The position numbers and the translations under genes are program-made. Below the pieces are notes generated by a model, which had not been told where the DNA came from, searched no databases, and saw only the letters and a program-made list of their open reading frames with translations. From Corylus avellana (lineage: Eukaryota; Streptophyta; Magnoliopsida; Fagales; Betulaceae): a DNA stretch of 64,000 bases. Every line of letters begins with the position of its first letter. Positions within the stretch are counted from its first letter, which is position 1. This document shows positions 10,621 through 19,672 of the stretch, piece by piece. The stretch covers positions 22,091,515 to 22,155,514 of the forward strand of contig NC_081543.1 in the NCBI RefSeq assembly GCF_901000735.1, in the 5' to 3' direction.

Positions 10621-10924
10621 TTTGAATCCAATCCGATTTTGACTCCAATTAGAGAAATTCCGATTTAATCATTTCCTTTATTTGATTAAACTTAACCACA
10701 TCATATATGTCCTGTATTATTATTGGCTAAGCTTAACCATATCTTCTAAGTCTTCCCAATTTGCCCTTTAAGCTTGAATCTTTTTCCGGAAACGCTTTCT
10801 TTTATTCCATGACCTACAAAAACACAAAAAAAACAAAAGAAAATAAAATAGCACAACATAACAAGACTAAGAAATCAATAAGTGTAAATTAAGCGCTAAA
10901 ATATGAATATTTTGGCACTTATCA
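10621..10924 (-). repeat. 3' LTR remnant of gag-only element D2
   Basis: Aligns with the last ~240 bp of the chimeric LTR at 18720-18961 (AATCCAATCCGATTTTGACT at the left, TTTTGGCACTTATCA at the right). It is followed by a sense polypurine tract at 10925, so it is the 3' LTR of the element whose 5' LTR is at 17925-18961. Most of the LTR is lost at the junction with the neighbouring element. Confidence 0.82.
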
Positions 10925-11563
10925 CACCCCCAATATTGTGAGTCCCTTAGCAATACGAAACTAAAAACAAAATGAAAAACAGAAAACAAAAACATAAATT
11001 CATCTTTCGTGGGATGTACTATTGCATTTAGCATATGCAACAAGCCTTTTAAACCTCTAAGCATTCCCTAGAGGACGAGTGAAGTCTTGTGAGGCTTTTC
11101 TAGGAATGTTACTCACAAACATTATGCAGAGTTCATGTTATCCAAAAATTGAAGTGTCACTCAAAACCATGATTTTCATTCATTGGCAAGTTTAAAAAGA
11201 CAAACTCCATCTTCACAATGAATTGGAATTTTAAAGTCTAATTACTCACAAAAGATAAGCTAAGTCATCACAAGTTCGAGACAGTGTAAAGTGAATTAGC
11301 ACATAAATATGAAGCTTCCTATTAATTCCAATGTGCGAAGTCTCAATATCTCAAAGTTTACTGAAATTTCCATCAAAATGAATAACTATGGCATAGCTTT
11401 CTTTCTTCTTTTTTTTTTTGTTTTTTTGCTTTTTTTTGGTCAGGCTGTGCAATGTTTGATTCCCTTAAGCTTTCTAATAGACCCATGTAGTGAGTGTTAG
11501 GCCAATGACTCTTAAACCAGATGGTTTTAGGACATTAGGTGTAAAGACACCCCTAAGGACTTA
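10925..11563 (-). mobile_element. D2 3' non-coding body, part 1
   Basis: Polypurine tract (plus CACCCCCAAT), then the conserved block order seen in the other copies, up to the TTA at 11561-11563 where the Harbinger element inserted. The frame of blocks resumes at 15477 (CTAACTCGAGTAAAAAAGGC), exactly as in the uninterrupted copy near 56736. Confidence 0.82.
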
Positions 11564-12201
11564 GAGCATGTTTGGGTCTGCAACCGTAGACCCAAAAAGC
11601 GCTTCTAAGGCTAGAAAAGCCCGTTTAAGAAAAAATAGAGTCGTTTGGGTCAAATATTGTCAAAGCGCTTTTGAGGTTTCAAACGCTCAAAACCACGTTT
11701 GAGCCAAAGTTGGAAAATGAGGCTTTTGCTCAAACGGACTTCTGGAAGAAATGTGTGCCGCAGTTTTTGTTTTATGAAATATATGAACGGACAGAAATGC
11801 ACACCAATTTCAACAAATGACAACCATATCCATACATAAACATATCTTCCTAACCCTTCGATTTGTCCTTCCTGTTGCTGCGGTTGGATCTACTCGTAGC
11901 TCTTCCCAACCCTTCGATTTGTCCTTCATGTTGCTAAGGTTGGATCTGCTCCAAAGCGAGGGAGATCCAAGTTGAGGTTCTTGCTTGGTATGTAAAATCT
12001 GGGTTTGAGGACCTTTCCAATATAGAACTAAAGTTTTCAAGATTTAAGAGAGAGAAAAATATAGCCGAAGATGGCATGTTAGGGAGACCTGCAGAAAAGA
12101 GACTTAAAGAAAAAATAGAGAGAAAAATACAGCCGAAGATGGCATGTGAGGAAGACCTGCAGATGGCGTGTGAGGGGGAAAAATATAGACGAAGATGGCA
12201 T

Positions 12202-13536
12202 ATGATAAGTGCCAAATATTGCATACTTGGACCCCTTTATTTACATTAGTTAATCCTTTAGTTGTGTCGTTATTTAATATTTTGTATTAGTTTTGTGTTT
12301 TTAATGTTTTGTAGGTCAATAAAGAAAAACTACAGCTTTAAAGGGAAAAATGCAAAGTTTGGAAGAAAGAATACTTTGAGAAAACCTAGATGATGTGGTT
12401 AAGTCTAACCAAATCCAAGAAAAGGTTAAATCAGATTTAAGATCAGATTCGATAAAATTTCGGATTGGATTCAAATTCAGATTCTGCACATGTCTCAGTA
12501 TTTTGACCATACATTTCTGCTCAAATATTGGATTGAAGTTATTCAAACGGAATTGGAAAGCTAACTCAAAATGATACAATTCGTTGTGAAATAGGATTTT
12601 CCTAATTCAGACGGTTACTATGCCAAAATCGCCTCGCAATTAAAGGACCAAATCTAGATAAATCCTATTCCAATTTCAGACTTTTATTTTGACTGGGAGA
12701 CAGACCTCCGAATTATCTAGGTTTAATAGGACTTTTAGGACTTTCCTAAGCCTATAAATAGACCTCTTTGCATTCAAGAAAAGATATAGAATTCCAGAGA
12801 GCAAAATTGAACAGTTTTTCTCTTTTTAGTTTAGGTTTTTTTTGGATTAAGGTTTCATTTTTATGTGGAGCTAAATTCCCAACTAAGGTTGGGGATGAAG
12901 CCTCATTGATGAAGAACATCAATACTTTCATGTAAGTCTTTATTTATCTGACTTTATTGGGTTTATTATTTCAATTGTTTTACTTCTTTTCAATATGTGG
13001 CATGATTCTTGGATATCTTGTGATTCAAGGATACACTTGATGATTTAAGATAATTTCACATAATTGATTGCTTGATTTTATTTGCCTAAATAATTGGATA
13101 TCCCTTGTGATTTGTTCTATGGATACATTTGGTGTTTCAATTAAGATTGGATATTTTTTGTGATTTACGGATACATATGATGATTTAATTGATTTTGTAT
13201 TTCTTTTGTGATTTGTTCAATGAATGGATACATGGGATTGTTTTGATTAACTGTTGAAGCATAGTAAAACATATCTAAGATTTTAATTGTGAAAACTTCC
13301 TATTAATATTGGTAAACATGGAAGTATGTTGTTATGATTCAATGAGTGTGAATTCCCCAACCTTAGTATTTTATCTCTTAGTTTATTTTAATTAGTTTAT
13401 GTTTGTCTTTTAATTTTTAAAACCAAAATCAAAACCCTTTTTTGGAACTAGGTTAGGATTTAATTAGTTTAGATATAAATTGTTCTTTCAAAAACATAAT
13501 TCCCTGTGGGTTCAACCTCGCACTTGCAAGCCAGCA
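12202..13536 (+). repeat. Solo LTR-C, plus orientation
   Basis: Runs from TGATAAGTGCCAAATATTGC to GCACTTGCAAGCCAGCA and is flanked by perfect GGCAT duplications (12197-12201 and 13537-13541). The start is one base outside the canonical TG. TATA box at 12752-12761. Near its end it has CCTGTGGGTTCAACCTCGCA, the reverse complement of the block that opens minus-strand LTR-C copies. Alternating GGATATC / GGATACA repeats occupy 13013-13240. No internal region, hence solo. Confidence 0.85.
12752..12761 (+). promoter_or_regulatory. LTR-C TATA box
   Basis: CTATAAATAG following TTTCCTAAGC, the same promoter context as in LTR-A and LTR-D, here on the plus strand. Confidence 0.72.
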
Positions 13537-13542
13537 GGCATG

Positions 13543-14859
13543 TATTGTGTAAATATCTACCTAAGTTAATAGGCAAATAATTGTACGTTTAACTTGCAAG
13601 TGCACAAGATAAATATAGTAGTATAAGGTGCAAGTACGAGATCATTTCCACGAGAATTGTCATAAATTTTGCTTAAAATAAATTCCATAAGTAAAACAAA
13701 ACAAAGATTGATTTTTGAGTTAATAATGATAAAGGTAGGGCTTTGATATCCACCACTAATCATGCTTAAACAATATAACAATATGCCAATGCTTTAATCA
13801 TATTATGAACACCCAATGTTTGCCAACCTAAGGGTGTATACTCCTTAAGCTTTAGATGTCCCTAATCAACGAGTTAGGCATGGGTGTATACTCTAACTCT
13901 TTTCTTTCTTAAAGGATTTAGCATGGGTGTATACTAAGTTGTTCTTTAAGAAAGCATGAATCTATGGAAATCGACAAACAAACGGAACCTAGGGTATGGG
14001 TGTATACTCTCGGTTTTACATGTTGATTAACCCAAGAATCCGTGAGAATTCTTTTGTTACTCTATTAAACCCAGGACTCGATCATCCAAATTGATTTAAT
14101 TAACTAATCCATAGAACATGCATATGTTGATCAGGCAAACACATATGAGGAATTCAATAAAACAAGAATTAATCAAGTTAAGCATCACAATATGATTATC
14201 ACAAAGGCGCCAATATTGAAATATTAAATAAACATAATTAGGGCTTCAATCTAGCCCTACTAAGTAGTTTAGTTACACATGAGTTTGATGTTAAACATCT
14301 TCATAAAATAAAATAAAGAGGCAAAGAATAAACCTGAAAACTTGAACTTGAAGAGCTCCAATTCTTCTCCTAGGAATTGTGTGTCTATTGTAAAAGCTTA
14401 AGGGTCTATTTATAGGCCTTAGGAACATAATAGAAACCCTAAAAATTGTAGCTTCTACGTTCTAAGTCGCCTAGGGTTTTGAAGGGGTGAAAAAGAGAAC
14501 TTTCCAGAATAAGGCGCTCACGTGTGCGCTCGATCGCAGGTATGTGATCAATCGTATGTGTTGGGCTCTCGATCGCAGGGCTGCTTCTTGTGCGCACGAG
14601 TACACGCCTTGCTCGTCTTGGCTTGGACCTCTCTGGTAGTGTGCTCGAGTGCAATAACCCTGCGATCGATCGCACTATCAGAACCTTTTGCTTGACTCAA
14701 ATCTTCTAGCTTTTTTCCAATTTTGTCCTTTCTTTTCTTCCAAAAGCCTACAAAAACACAGAAAGCACATAAAAGAACTAAAATAGCATAAACTAACAAA
14801 ACTAAGGAATTAACAAATGTAAGTTAAGGGCTAAAATATGAATATTTTGGCACTTAACA
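13543..14859 (-). repeat. Solo LTR-D, 1317 bp
   Basis: Plus strand TATTGTGTAAATATCTACC (the family's TGTTGTG with TG mutated to TA) to TTTTGGCACTTAACA, flanked by perfect GCATG duplications (13538-13542, 14860-14864). It has the four CATGGGTGT-type repeats, a TATA box at 14406-14415, and a motif cluster at 14521-14681 containing TGCGCTCGATCGCAG and TGCGATCGATCGCAC. No internal region remains. Confidence 0.92.
14521..14681 (-). promoter_or_regulatory. CpG-rich motif cluster in U3 of solo LTR-D
   Basis: Contains GTGTGCGCTCGATCGCAGG, GGCTCTCGATCGCAGG, GTGCTCGAGTGCA and TGCGATCGATCGCAC, plus GTGCGCACGAGTACACG. It lies 110-270 bp upstream of the TATA box in sense. Some copies show C-to-T or G-to-A changes at CpG. 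Confidence 0.55.
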
Positions 14860-15476
14860 GCATGCAGAGATTTATTTAATTTTTATTTATTTATTTATTT
14901 ACTTTTTTTTTGTGTTTATTTTTTATGTTTATATCAAGGAGCATCACGTGGGTTCTGCCAAAGCTCACACCATACATCAAATACCCAAATCTCTCCTCCC
15001 AACGGAACACCCATCCAAAAAATTTCAACACATCACTTCTCTTTCTTGTTACAGACCAACAAAAAGGTTCTAGTTTGATGAAAAATAAAGGAATTAATTT
15101 TAATCACTTAACATTCTACAAGTTATTAATTTTCATTCGGTTTACATATTTATTTTGTATTTATTTATTTACTTCTTTTTTGATGAAGAGGAAAATAAAA
15201 ATGATGTTTTGAGGGATCATATATTCTTATTTTAACGATGTAAGCATGTTTATTATTCTCAATAACATTAAATGTCTTTTATGGTCATTTTTGCAACCAA
15301 AAGCACTTTCTTAGTTTTTGTTACCAAACATCAATAACTTCTCAAAAAGCACTTCAGACATGTAATTACCAAACATGTAACAGCTTTTCAGTAGAAGCGT
15401 TTTTGACAAAAGCTCACAGACAAAAGCTCTACATCTAAAAGATCTATTTACCACTGCAATACCAAACAGGCTCTTA

Positions 15477-16260
15477 CTAACTCGAGTAAAAAAGGCTACG
15501 AAACCAAACTAGCTATGACATTAATCAAATCAAAATTCTCACCTTTTGACGTGAACACTCAATGCTGAATGAGGCAAGAGATCTAGTTACTTAGTGAAAA
15601 GATTATCTATGATCATTTTTTTTTTATACTTCTTTTTCTCTTTATATATATGCCAAAGTATCCATCTATTAAGTCATCAAGTTTTACCCAAGACATAGAA
15701 ACATACACATTAGACTTTCATATCATACCTCACAAATTATGTGGTAATATACTTGTGTAAGATAAGATCAAACATGTGAATTCTCAATTGTCCAAAATAA
15801 GTAACCAAACTTAAAAACTCAATTATCAGATCATGTGTAAAAAATTTTAAGCTCACCAATGAAAATAATATCACAATTTTTTTTTTTTTTACCAGATCAA
15901 CCAAAAATTTAAGATAATCATGAGAACATGCATTTTTTTTTTTAAAAAAAAAAAAAAAATTGAAATATTAAACTGAGACAAAGTGTGTGTAAGTGTCTTC
16001 CATACCCCCAAACTTAAATTACACATTGTCCCCAATGTGTGTATAGCATGAAAAGATCTGATCTGGGAAAGGGAGAACTGTCTGGATTGGTATGGCTCCT
16101 AGCACACCCCCAAACTTGAATGCAAGTACACTTGTACCTGAAAAACAAAACACTAAAGTAACCATGGAAAATAAAAACAAAACAAAATAAAATAAAATAA
16201 AAATAAAGCAAACAAACAAAGAAATAAAAATGATATACTGGGTTACCTCCCATGAGTGCT
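15477..16260 (-). mobile_element. D2 3' non-coding body, part 2, with extra polypurine tracts
   Basis: Continues the conserved blocks after the Harbinger insertion. Two polypurine-like tracts occur in sense: AATTTAAGTTTGGGGGTATG (16001-16020) and TTCAAGTTTGGGGGTGTGCT (about 16100-16119). Both closely resemble the LTR-proximal tract AAGTTTGGGGGTGT. Homopolymer A and T runs fill 15870-15960. Confidence 0.65.
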
Positions 16261-16325
16261 AAGTTTAAAGTTTTCTGCCAGACTGTTGTCCTCCTCTTAA
16301 ACTTGAAGCACCAGTCTTTTCTTCT

Positions 16326-17185
16326 CTAGCAACAAAGAGAATGAATTCTTCCTATTGCAGGTTGATTCCAACTATCTATAGATTGGGGTAGACCATTATG
16401 AGTCTCCTCTTGATCCTTAGTTTGCTCTTCTTCGTCTTCCACCTTGTTGTTCTCAGGAGTGGAATCCATTAAGGCCAAAGCTTGCTCACGTATTATGTCA
16501 AGGTCCAAATCAAATTCAAATTGGGCAAAGCACTCTTTCAATGGATCCTCCAAACTTGGCTCACTAAACATCTTAGCTTGCTTGAGGAACTTGTCAAGAT
16601 CTAGATCAAATTCAACTTGAGCGAAGCGCTCTTCCAATGGATCCTCCAGACTTGGCTCATTAAACATCTCAACATGCTCAAGTAGCTTGTTCAAGTCTAG
16701 GTCACCTCCAAATTGATCAAAGCGCTCTCCTAAAGGATCCTCAAGGCTTGGCTCATTAGAAGTCTCAGCATGCTCAAGTAGCTTGTCCAAGTCTAGGTCA
16801 CCTCGAAATTGAACAAAGCGTTTTCCCAATTGATCCTCAAGACTTGGCTCACAAAAAATCTCCTCAACAGTTTCTTCATTCCTAGGTGTGGTGGTTGTTT
16901 GCTCATGATAGTAAGTGCACTCTTCCTCCATGTAGTGCTCATTAGGATTGGCCACCAACTGACTTTGGCATTCTTCTTCTTCTTCTTCTTTAAGTATATC
17001 TGATATTTGCTTGAGGTGAGCCTCCATCCTTTCAATTGATTGTGTGCGAGAGTTCTCCATCCTTTCAAATGGTCGCTTACTTTTCTCCATTTGGCTAAGA
17101 TAAGCTGACATCTCTTCTTTTAAGGTAGAACTTGCTTCTTCTAAGGCATAGCACGCTTTTTCTAAGGCAGGCCTTTTTGGTGGAG
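16326..17185 (-). pseudogene. Gag-associated coiled-coil and acidic repeat ORF of D2
   Basis: Open from about 17185 in a frame shifted relative to the zinc-knuckle ORF just upstream. It starts PPPKRPALEKACYALEEASS, then a charged predicted coiled coil (KEEMSAYLSQMEKSKR, RMENSRTQSIERMEAHLKQI) and a poly-glutamate run. Next is HYMEEECTYYHEQ, a motif also in the gag-only elements at 57.9 and 63.4 kb. The C-terminal half is four tandem 32-residue repeats of the type EPSLEDPLGERFDQFGGDLD. It ends NQPAIGRIHSLCC, similar to HLAIGRIHSLWC in the sibling copies. Function unknown. It was probably fused to gag before the frameshift. Confidence 0.7.
16470..16860 (-). repeat. Four tandem 96-bp coding repeats
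   Basis: The plus-strand phrase CTTGGCTCA recurs at about 16555, 16651, 16747 and 16843 with exact 96-bp spacing. Each unit encodes one EPSLEDPLxERFxQFxxDLD module. The phase is kept, so the array expanded while under coding constraint or by recent duplication. Confidence 0.85.
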
Positions 17186-17590
17186 GTGATTTTTTTGGTA
17201 TTGTTGATGTGGAAAGGAATATGAATGATCATATATGGGAGATGGCTCATCTTTTTCAGCTTCTATCTTGAAAATGGATTGCCTCAGATTGGGGCTAAGA
17301 CAGGAATATGATTGACCATAGAATTGTGGAGCAGGATTTCCAGGAACTTGAGCATGCCATGAGAGATTTGACTGTTGTCTCCATATTGGGTTATAGGTAT
17401 CAAAATAGCCGTCGTCCCTCAATCTAGAGAATGATGTGTTCATATACCCATAAGAATGGTTAGAAAATTGTCTTGTTGAAGGACAATCTCTAACATGGTG
17501 ATAAGAGTCATGGCAATATGAACATGGTCCATGGAGTGTCGGAATGGCTCTCCACATGAGAATAAGAACAAAACGAAAATTAAATAACAA
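17162..17590 (-). pseudogene. D2 zinc-knuckle gag fragment
   Basis: Contains CSYCHDSYHHVRDC, an exact CX2CX4HX4C knuckle, followed by SFSRLRDDGYFDTYNPIWRQ and SNLSWHAQVPGNPAPQF. These match the Athila gag block at 3102-5063 in order (FSRPGNDPYSNTYNPGW, NFSW). The long capsid-like N-terminal half seen in Athila gag is absent upstream: the leader begins at once. So D2 keeps only the nucleocapsid half. A frameshift joins it to the coiled-coil ORF. Confidence 0.8.
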
Positions 17591-17900
17591 AATAAAAATA
17601 AAAATAAAAATAAGAGGGAGAACTCACAAATGGCCCGAAGTGCTGGAACGTAGCTATTGTCTGGTAGTGCACTCGATCGCACAGGGGCCACTCGATCGCA
17701 CTCGGGAAAAACTGCAAAACAGAAAAGAAAACATAGAGTCTTTGGCACGGCTGTCTGACTTTGCTCTTGATCGCCCTGTAGCAGTGTGCTTGATCGCACT
17801 GCTGCAGAACGGAATTAAAACTCTAGAAAATAGTAACACAAAAATTAAATAAAATAAAATTAACTAAGGGAAAAAAAAAATTCTAAACAAAATAAAACAA
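17591..17900 (-). other. D2 leader with CpG-rich motif cluster
   Basis: Non-coding. Between 17669 and 17801 it carries AGTGCACTCGATCGCAC, CCACTCGATCGCACTCGG, CTTGATCGCACTGC and further CGATCGC variants. A-rich tracts flank the cluster. Confidence 0.6.
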
Positions 17901-17918
17901 TCCCCGGCAACGATGCCA
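17901..17918 (-). other. D2 primer binding site, tRNA-Asp type
   Basis: Plus strand TCCCCGGCAACGATGCCA differs from the tRNA-Asp 3' end at two positions (AT for GC). It lies 6 bp from the LTR boundary. Confidence 0.85.
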
Positions 17919-17924
17919 AAAACT

Positions 17925-18961
17925 TGTTGTGACAAATACTACATAAATTAATAGATAATATTTGCTACATTTTAACTCGCAAGTACACAAGATCAAAACA
18001 GTAGTATAGGGTGCAAGTACGAGATCATTCCCACGGGGATTGTTGATTTCGCTTATAATTTATTAAAATATCAACTTTGTCACTAAATTGATACTATGAA
18101 AAAAAGAAATAAAGATAAATGAAAAGGTAGGGCTTTCCACCACTAATCATGCTCAATAATATAACATTATGCCAATGTTCCAATCATATTATGAATACCT
18201 AATGTTTGCCATCCTAAGGGCATGGGTGTCTACTGCTCAAGCTATTGATTTCCCTAAGAAATGAATAAGGCATAGGTGTCTACTCTAATTCTTTTCTTTC
18301 TTAAAGGATTTAGCATGGGTGTCTACTAAGTTATTCTTTAAGAAAGCATAAATTTGTGAAAATCGACAAACACATGAGGCCAAGGGCATGGGTGTCTACT
18401 CCCGGTTCCCCATGTTGATTAACCCAAGAACCCGTGATGAGATTCTTTTGTTACTTTATTAAGCCCAAGACTCGATCATCCAAATTGACTTAAATAACTA
18501 ATCATATTCCTAGTACAAATTGGAACAGGATTCGTCCAGATTTGCGTTCTTTTATTGTGTGACAAAGTTTGGCATAGCATAATTCCGAATGAGGAAAATT
18601 CTATTTCACAATGGTTTATAGAATTTTGAGTTAGCTTTCCAATGCCGCTAGAATCCCCTCAATCAGATACTTGAGCTGAAAGTTATTGTCAAAATACCGA
18701 GACATGTTCAGAATCCAACTTTTGAATCCAATCCGATTTTGACTCTAATTAGAGAAATTTCGATTTAATCCTTTCCTTTATCTAGGTCTTCTCAATTTGC
18801 CCTTTAAGCTTGGAACTTTTTCCATAAACGCTTTCTTTTCTTCCATGACCTACAAAAACACAGAAAACACAAAAATGAAATAAAATAGCACAACATAACA
18901 AGACTAAGAAATTTACAAGTGTAAATTAGGGGCTAAAATATGAATATTTTGACAATTATCA
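17925..18961 (-). repeat. Chimeric LTR (LTR-D / LTR-A-like), 5' LTR of D2
   Basis: 17925 to about 18510 follows LTR-D (TGTTGTGACAAATACTAC, CATGGGTGTCTACT repeats). From about 18511 it follows LTR-A-like sequence (AATTGGAACAGGATTCGTCC, GCTTTCCAATGCCGCTAGAA) and ends GACAATTATCA. The join skips the segment that holds the TATA box in both parents, and none is seen, so this LTR probably lacks a promoter. Confidence 0.8.
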
Positions 18962-19620
18962 AGGTCCAGCTCTGCTTAAAGAGTTCGGATAGCTACTTGA
19001 CGTACCCCTCCTCTACATCTCTCTTTGCTATTAAGGATGTTGGATTTGAAAATCGCTTTCCAGAAACTGCAGACAAGAATTGCTTCTTCTACATCTGCTA
19101 CAAGCAAAGGACAGTAATCATTGAATGATCAATCACACTTCTTGATTTCAACTCTGGGATTTTACCTTCATTCCCCAAATTTTTGAATCCAAAGGTTGGT
19201 TGCCCTTCACTCAACGACAACCTGTTGTTTATCTGGATTTAGTTTGCGAATTTTACTCCAATATTCATGGTTACTGTGTTCTTACCTCTTCTCTCATGAC
19301 TAGTGTTCAAGGGAGAGGTATTTCTCTATCTCCTGAGTCCTTATCTAAAATTTTGGATATTCATCATGTGCCTAATAGTCAATTTCCCTTCCCCCTGACA
19401 CTACTCCCACTAAAGGAGAGTTAGGTGAATTGTTTGGCAAGACCCCTTGGTCTTTTGCCTTTGCTTCATTTCCTGTAAATTCTATTCATTTGCCTGAACA
19501 TATGCATGCTCTATTCATAATGAGCAATCTTTTTCCTGTGCTTAGAAAGATTGATTTCACTCTTGATAGTCTCAATTTTTATATGCATCGCTAAAGAATC
19601 ATTGTATTAATTTAGTCTAT
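18962..19620 (+). pseudogene. Plant transposon protein-like fragment
   Basis: Plus-strand frames give ENRFPETADKNCFFYICYKQ, then ESKGWLPFTQRQPVVYLDLV and CEFYSNIHGYCVLTSSLMTS, VQGRGISLSPESLSKILDIH, and a later EHMHALFIMSNLFPVLRKID. The VxEFYSN...VxGxxISLSPExLSxIL pattern resembles the putative plant transposon protein domain seen in Athila-related and other plant repeats. The frame is broken by stops and at least one shift. Orientation is opposite to the related fragment at 7861-8364, so they are separate pieces. Confidence 0.55.
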
Positions 19621-19672
19621 TTAAGGACCTTTTAGGACCTTTGGGACACGAATTTTGTAAGGATTATAGGCT

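Larger units (their letters stand above)
11564..15473. mobile_element. Non-autonomous PIF/Harbinger element carrying two solo LTRs
   Basis: Ends GAGCATGTTTGGGTCTGC and the inverted match GCAATACCAAACAGGCTC, flanked by TTA duplications (11561-11563, 15474-15476), the Harbinger TWA target. The first few hundred bases and the end (TGTAATTACCAAACATGTAA) match the larger element at 21142-25653. No transposase is present. About 2.66 kb of its length is inserted solo LTRs (12202-14859), so the element itself is about 1.25 kb, a deletion derivative presumably moved by the larger type. Confidence 0.9.
10621..18961 (-). mobile_element. Gag-only (TR-GAG-like) Athila-derived element D2
   Basis: Sense order: 5' LTR (18961-17925), tRNA-Asp-like primer site, leader, zinc-knuckle gag ORF, coiled-coil/acidic-repeat ORF, ~1.4 kb non-coding block with extra polypurine tracts, LTR-proximal polypurine tract, truncated 3' LTR. 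Removing the inserted Harbinger element leaves about 3.1 kb internal, with no protease, RT, RNase H or integrase. Knuckle and FSR..D motifs tie it to Athila gag. It would need Athila enzymes in trans. Comparable non-autonomous gag-carrying elements are known as TR-GAGs. Confidence 0.8.

Noticed and set aside
8365..18961. One large element flanked by 8365-9719 and 17925-18961 as an LTR pair
   Set aside because: The LTRs are of different composition, the flanking 5-mers (CAGGG and AGGTC) do not match, and an internal LTR end with its own polypurine tract at 10924 shows two elements.
7861..19620. A single transposon-protein gene split by the 8365-18961 elements
   Set aside because: The left fragment reads on the minus strand and the right one on the plus strand, so they cannot be halves of one interrupted gene.
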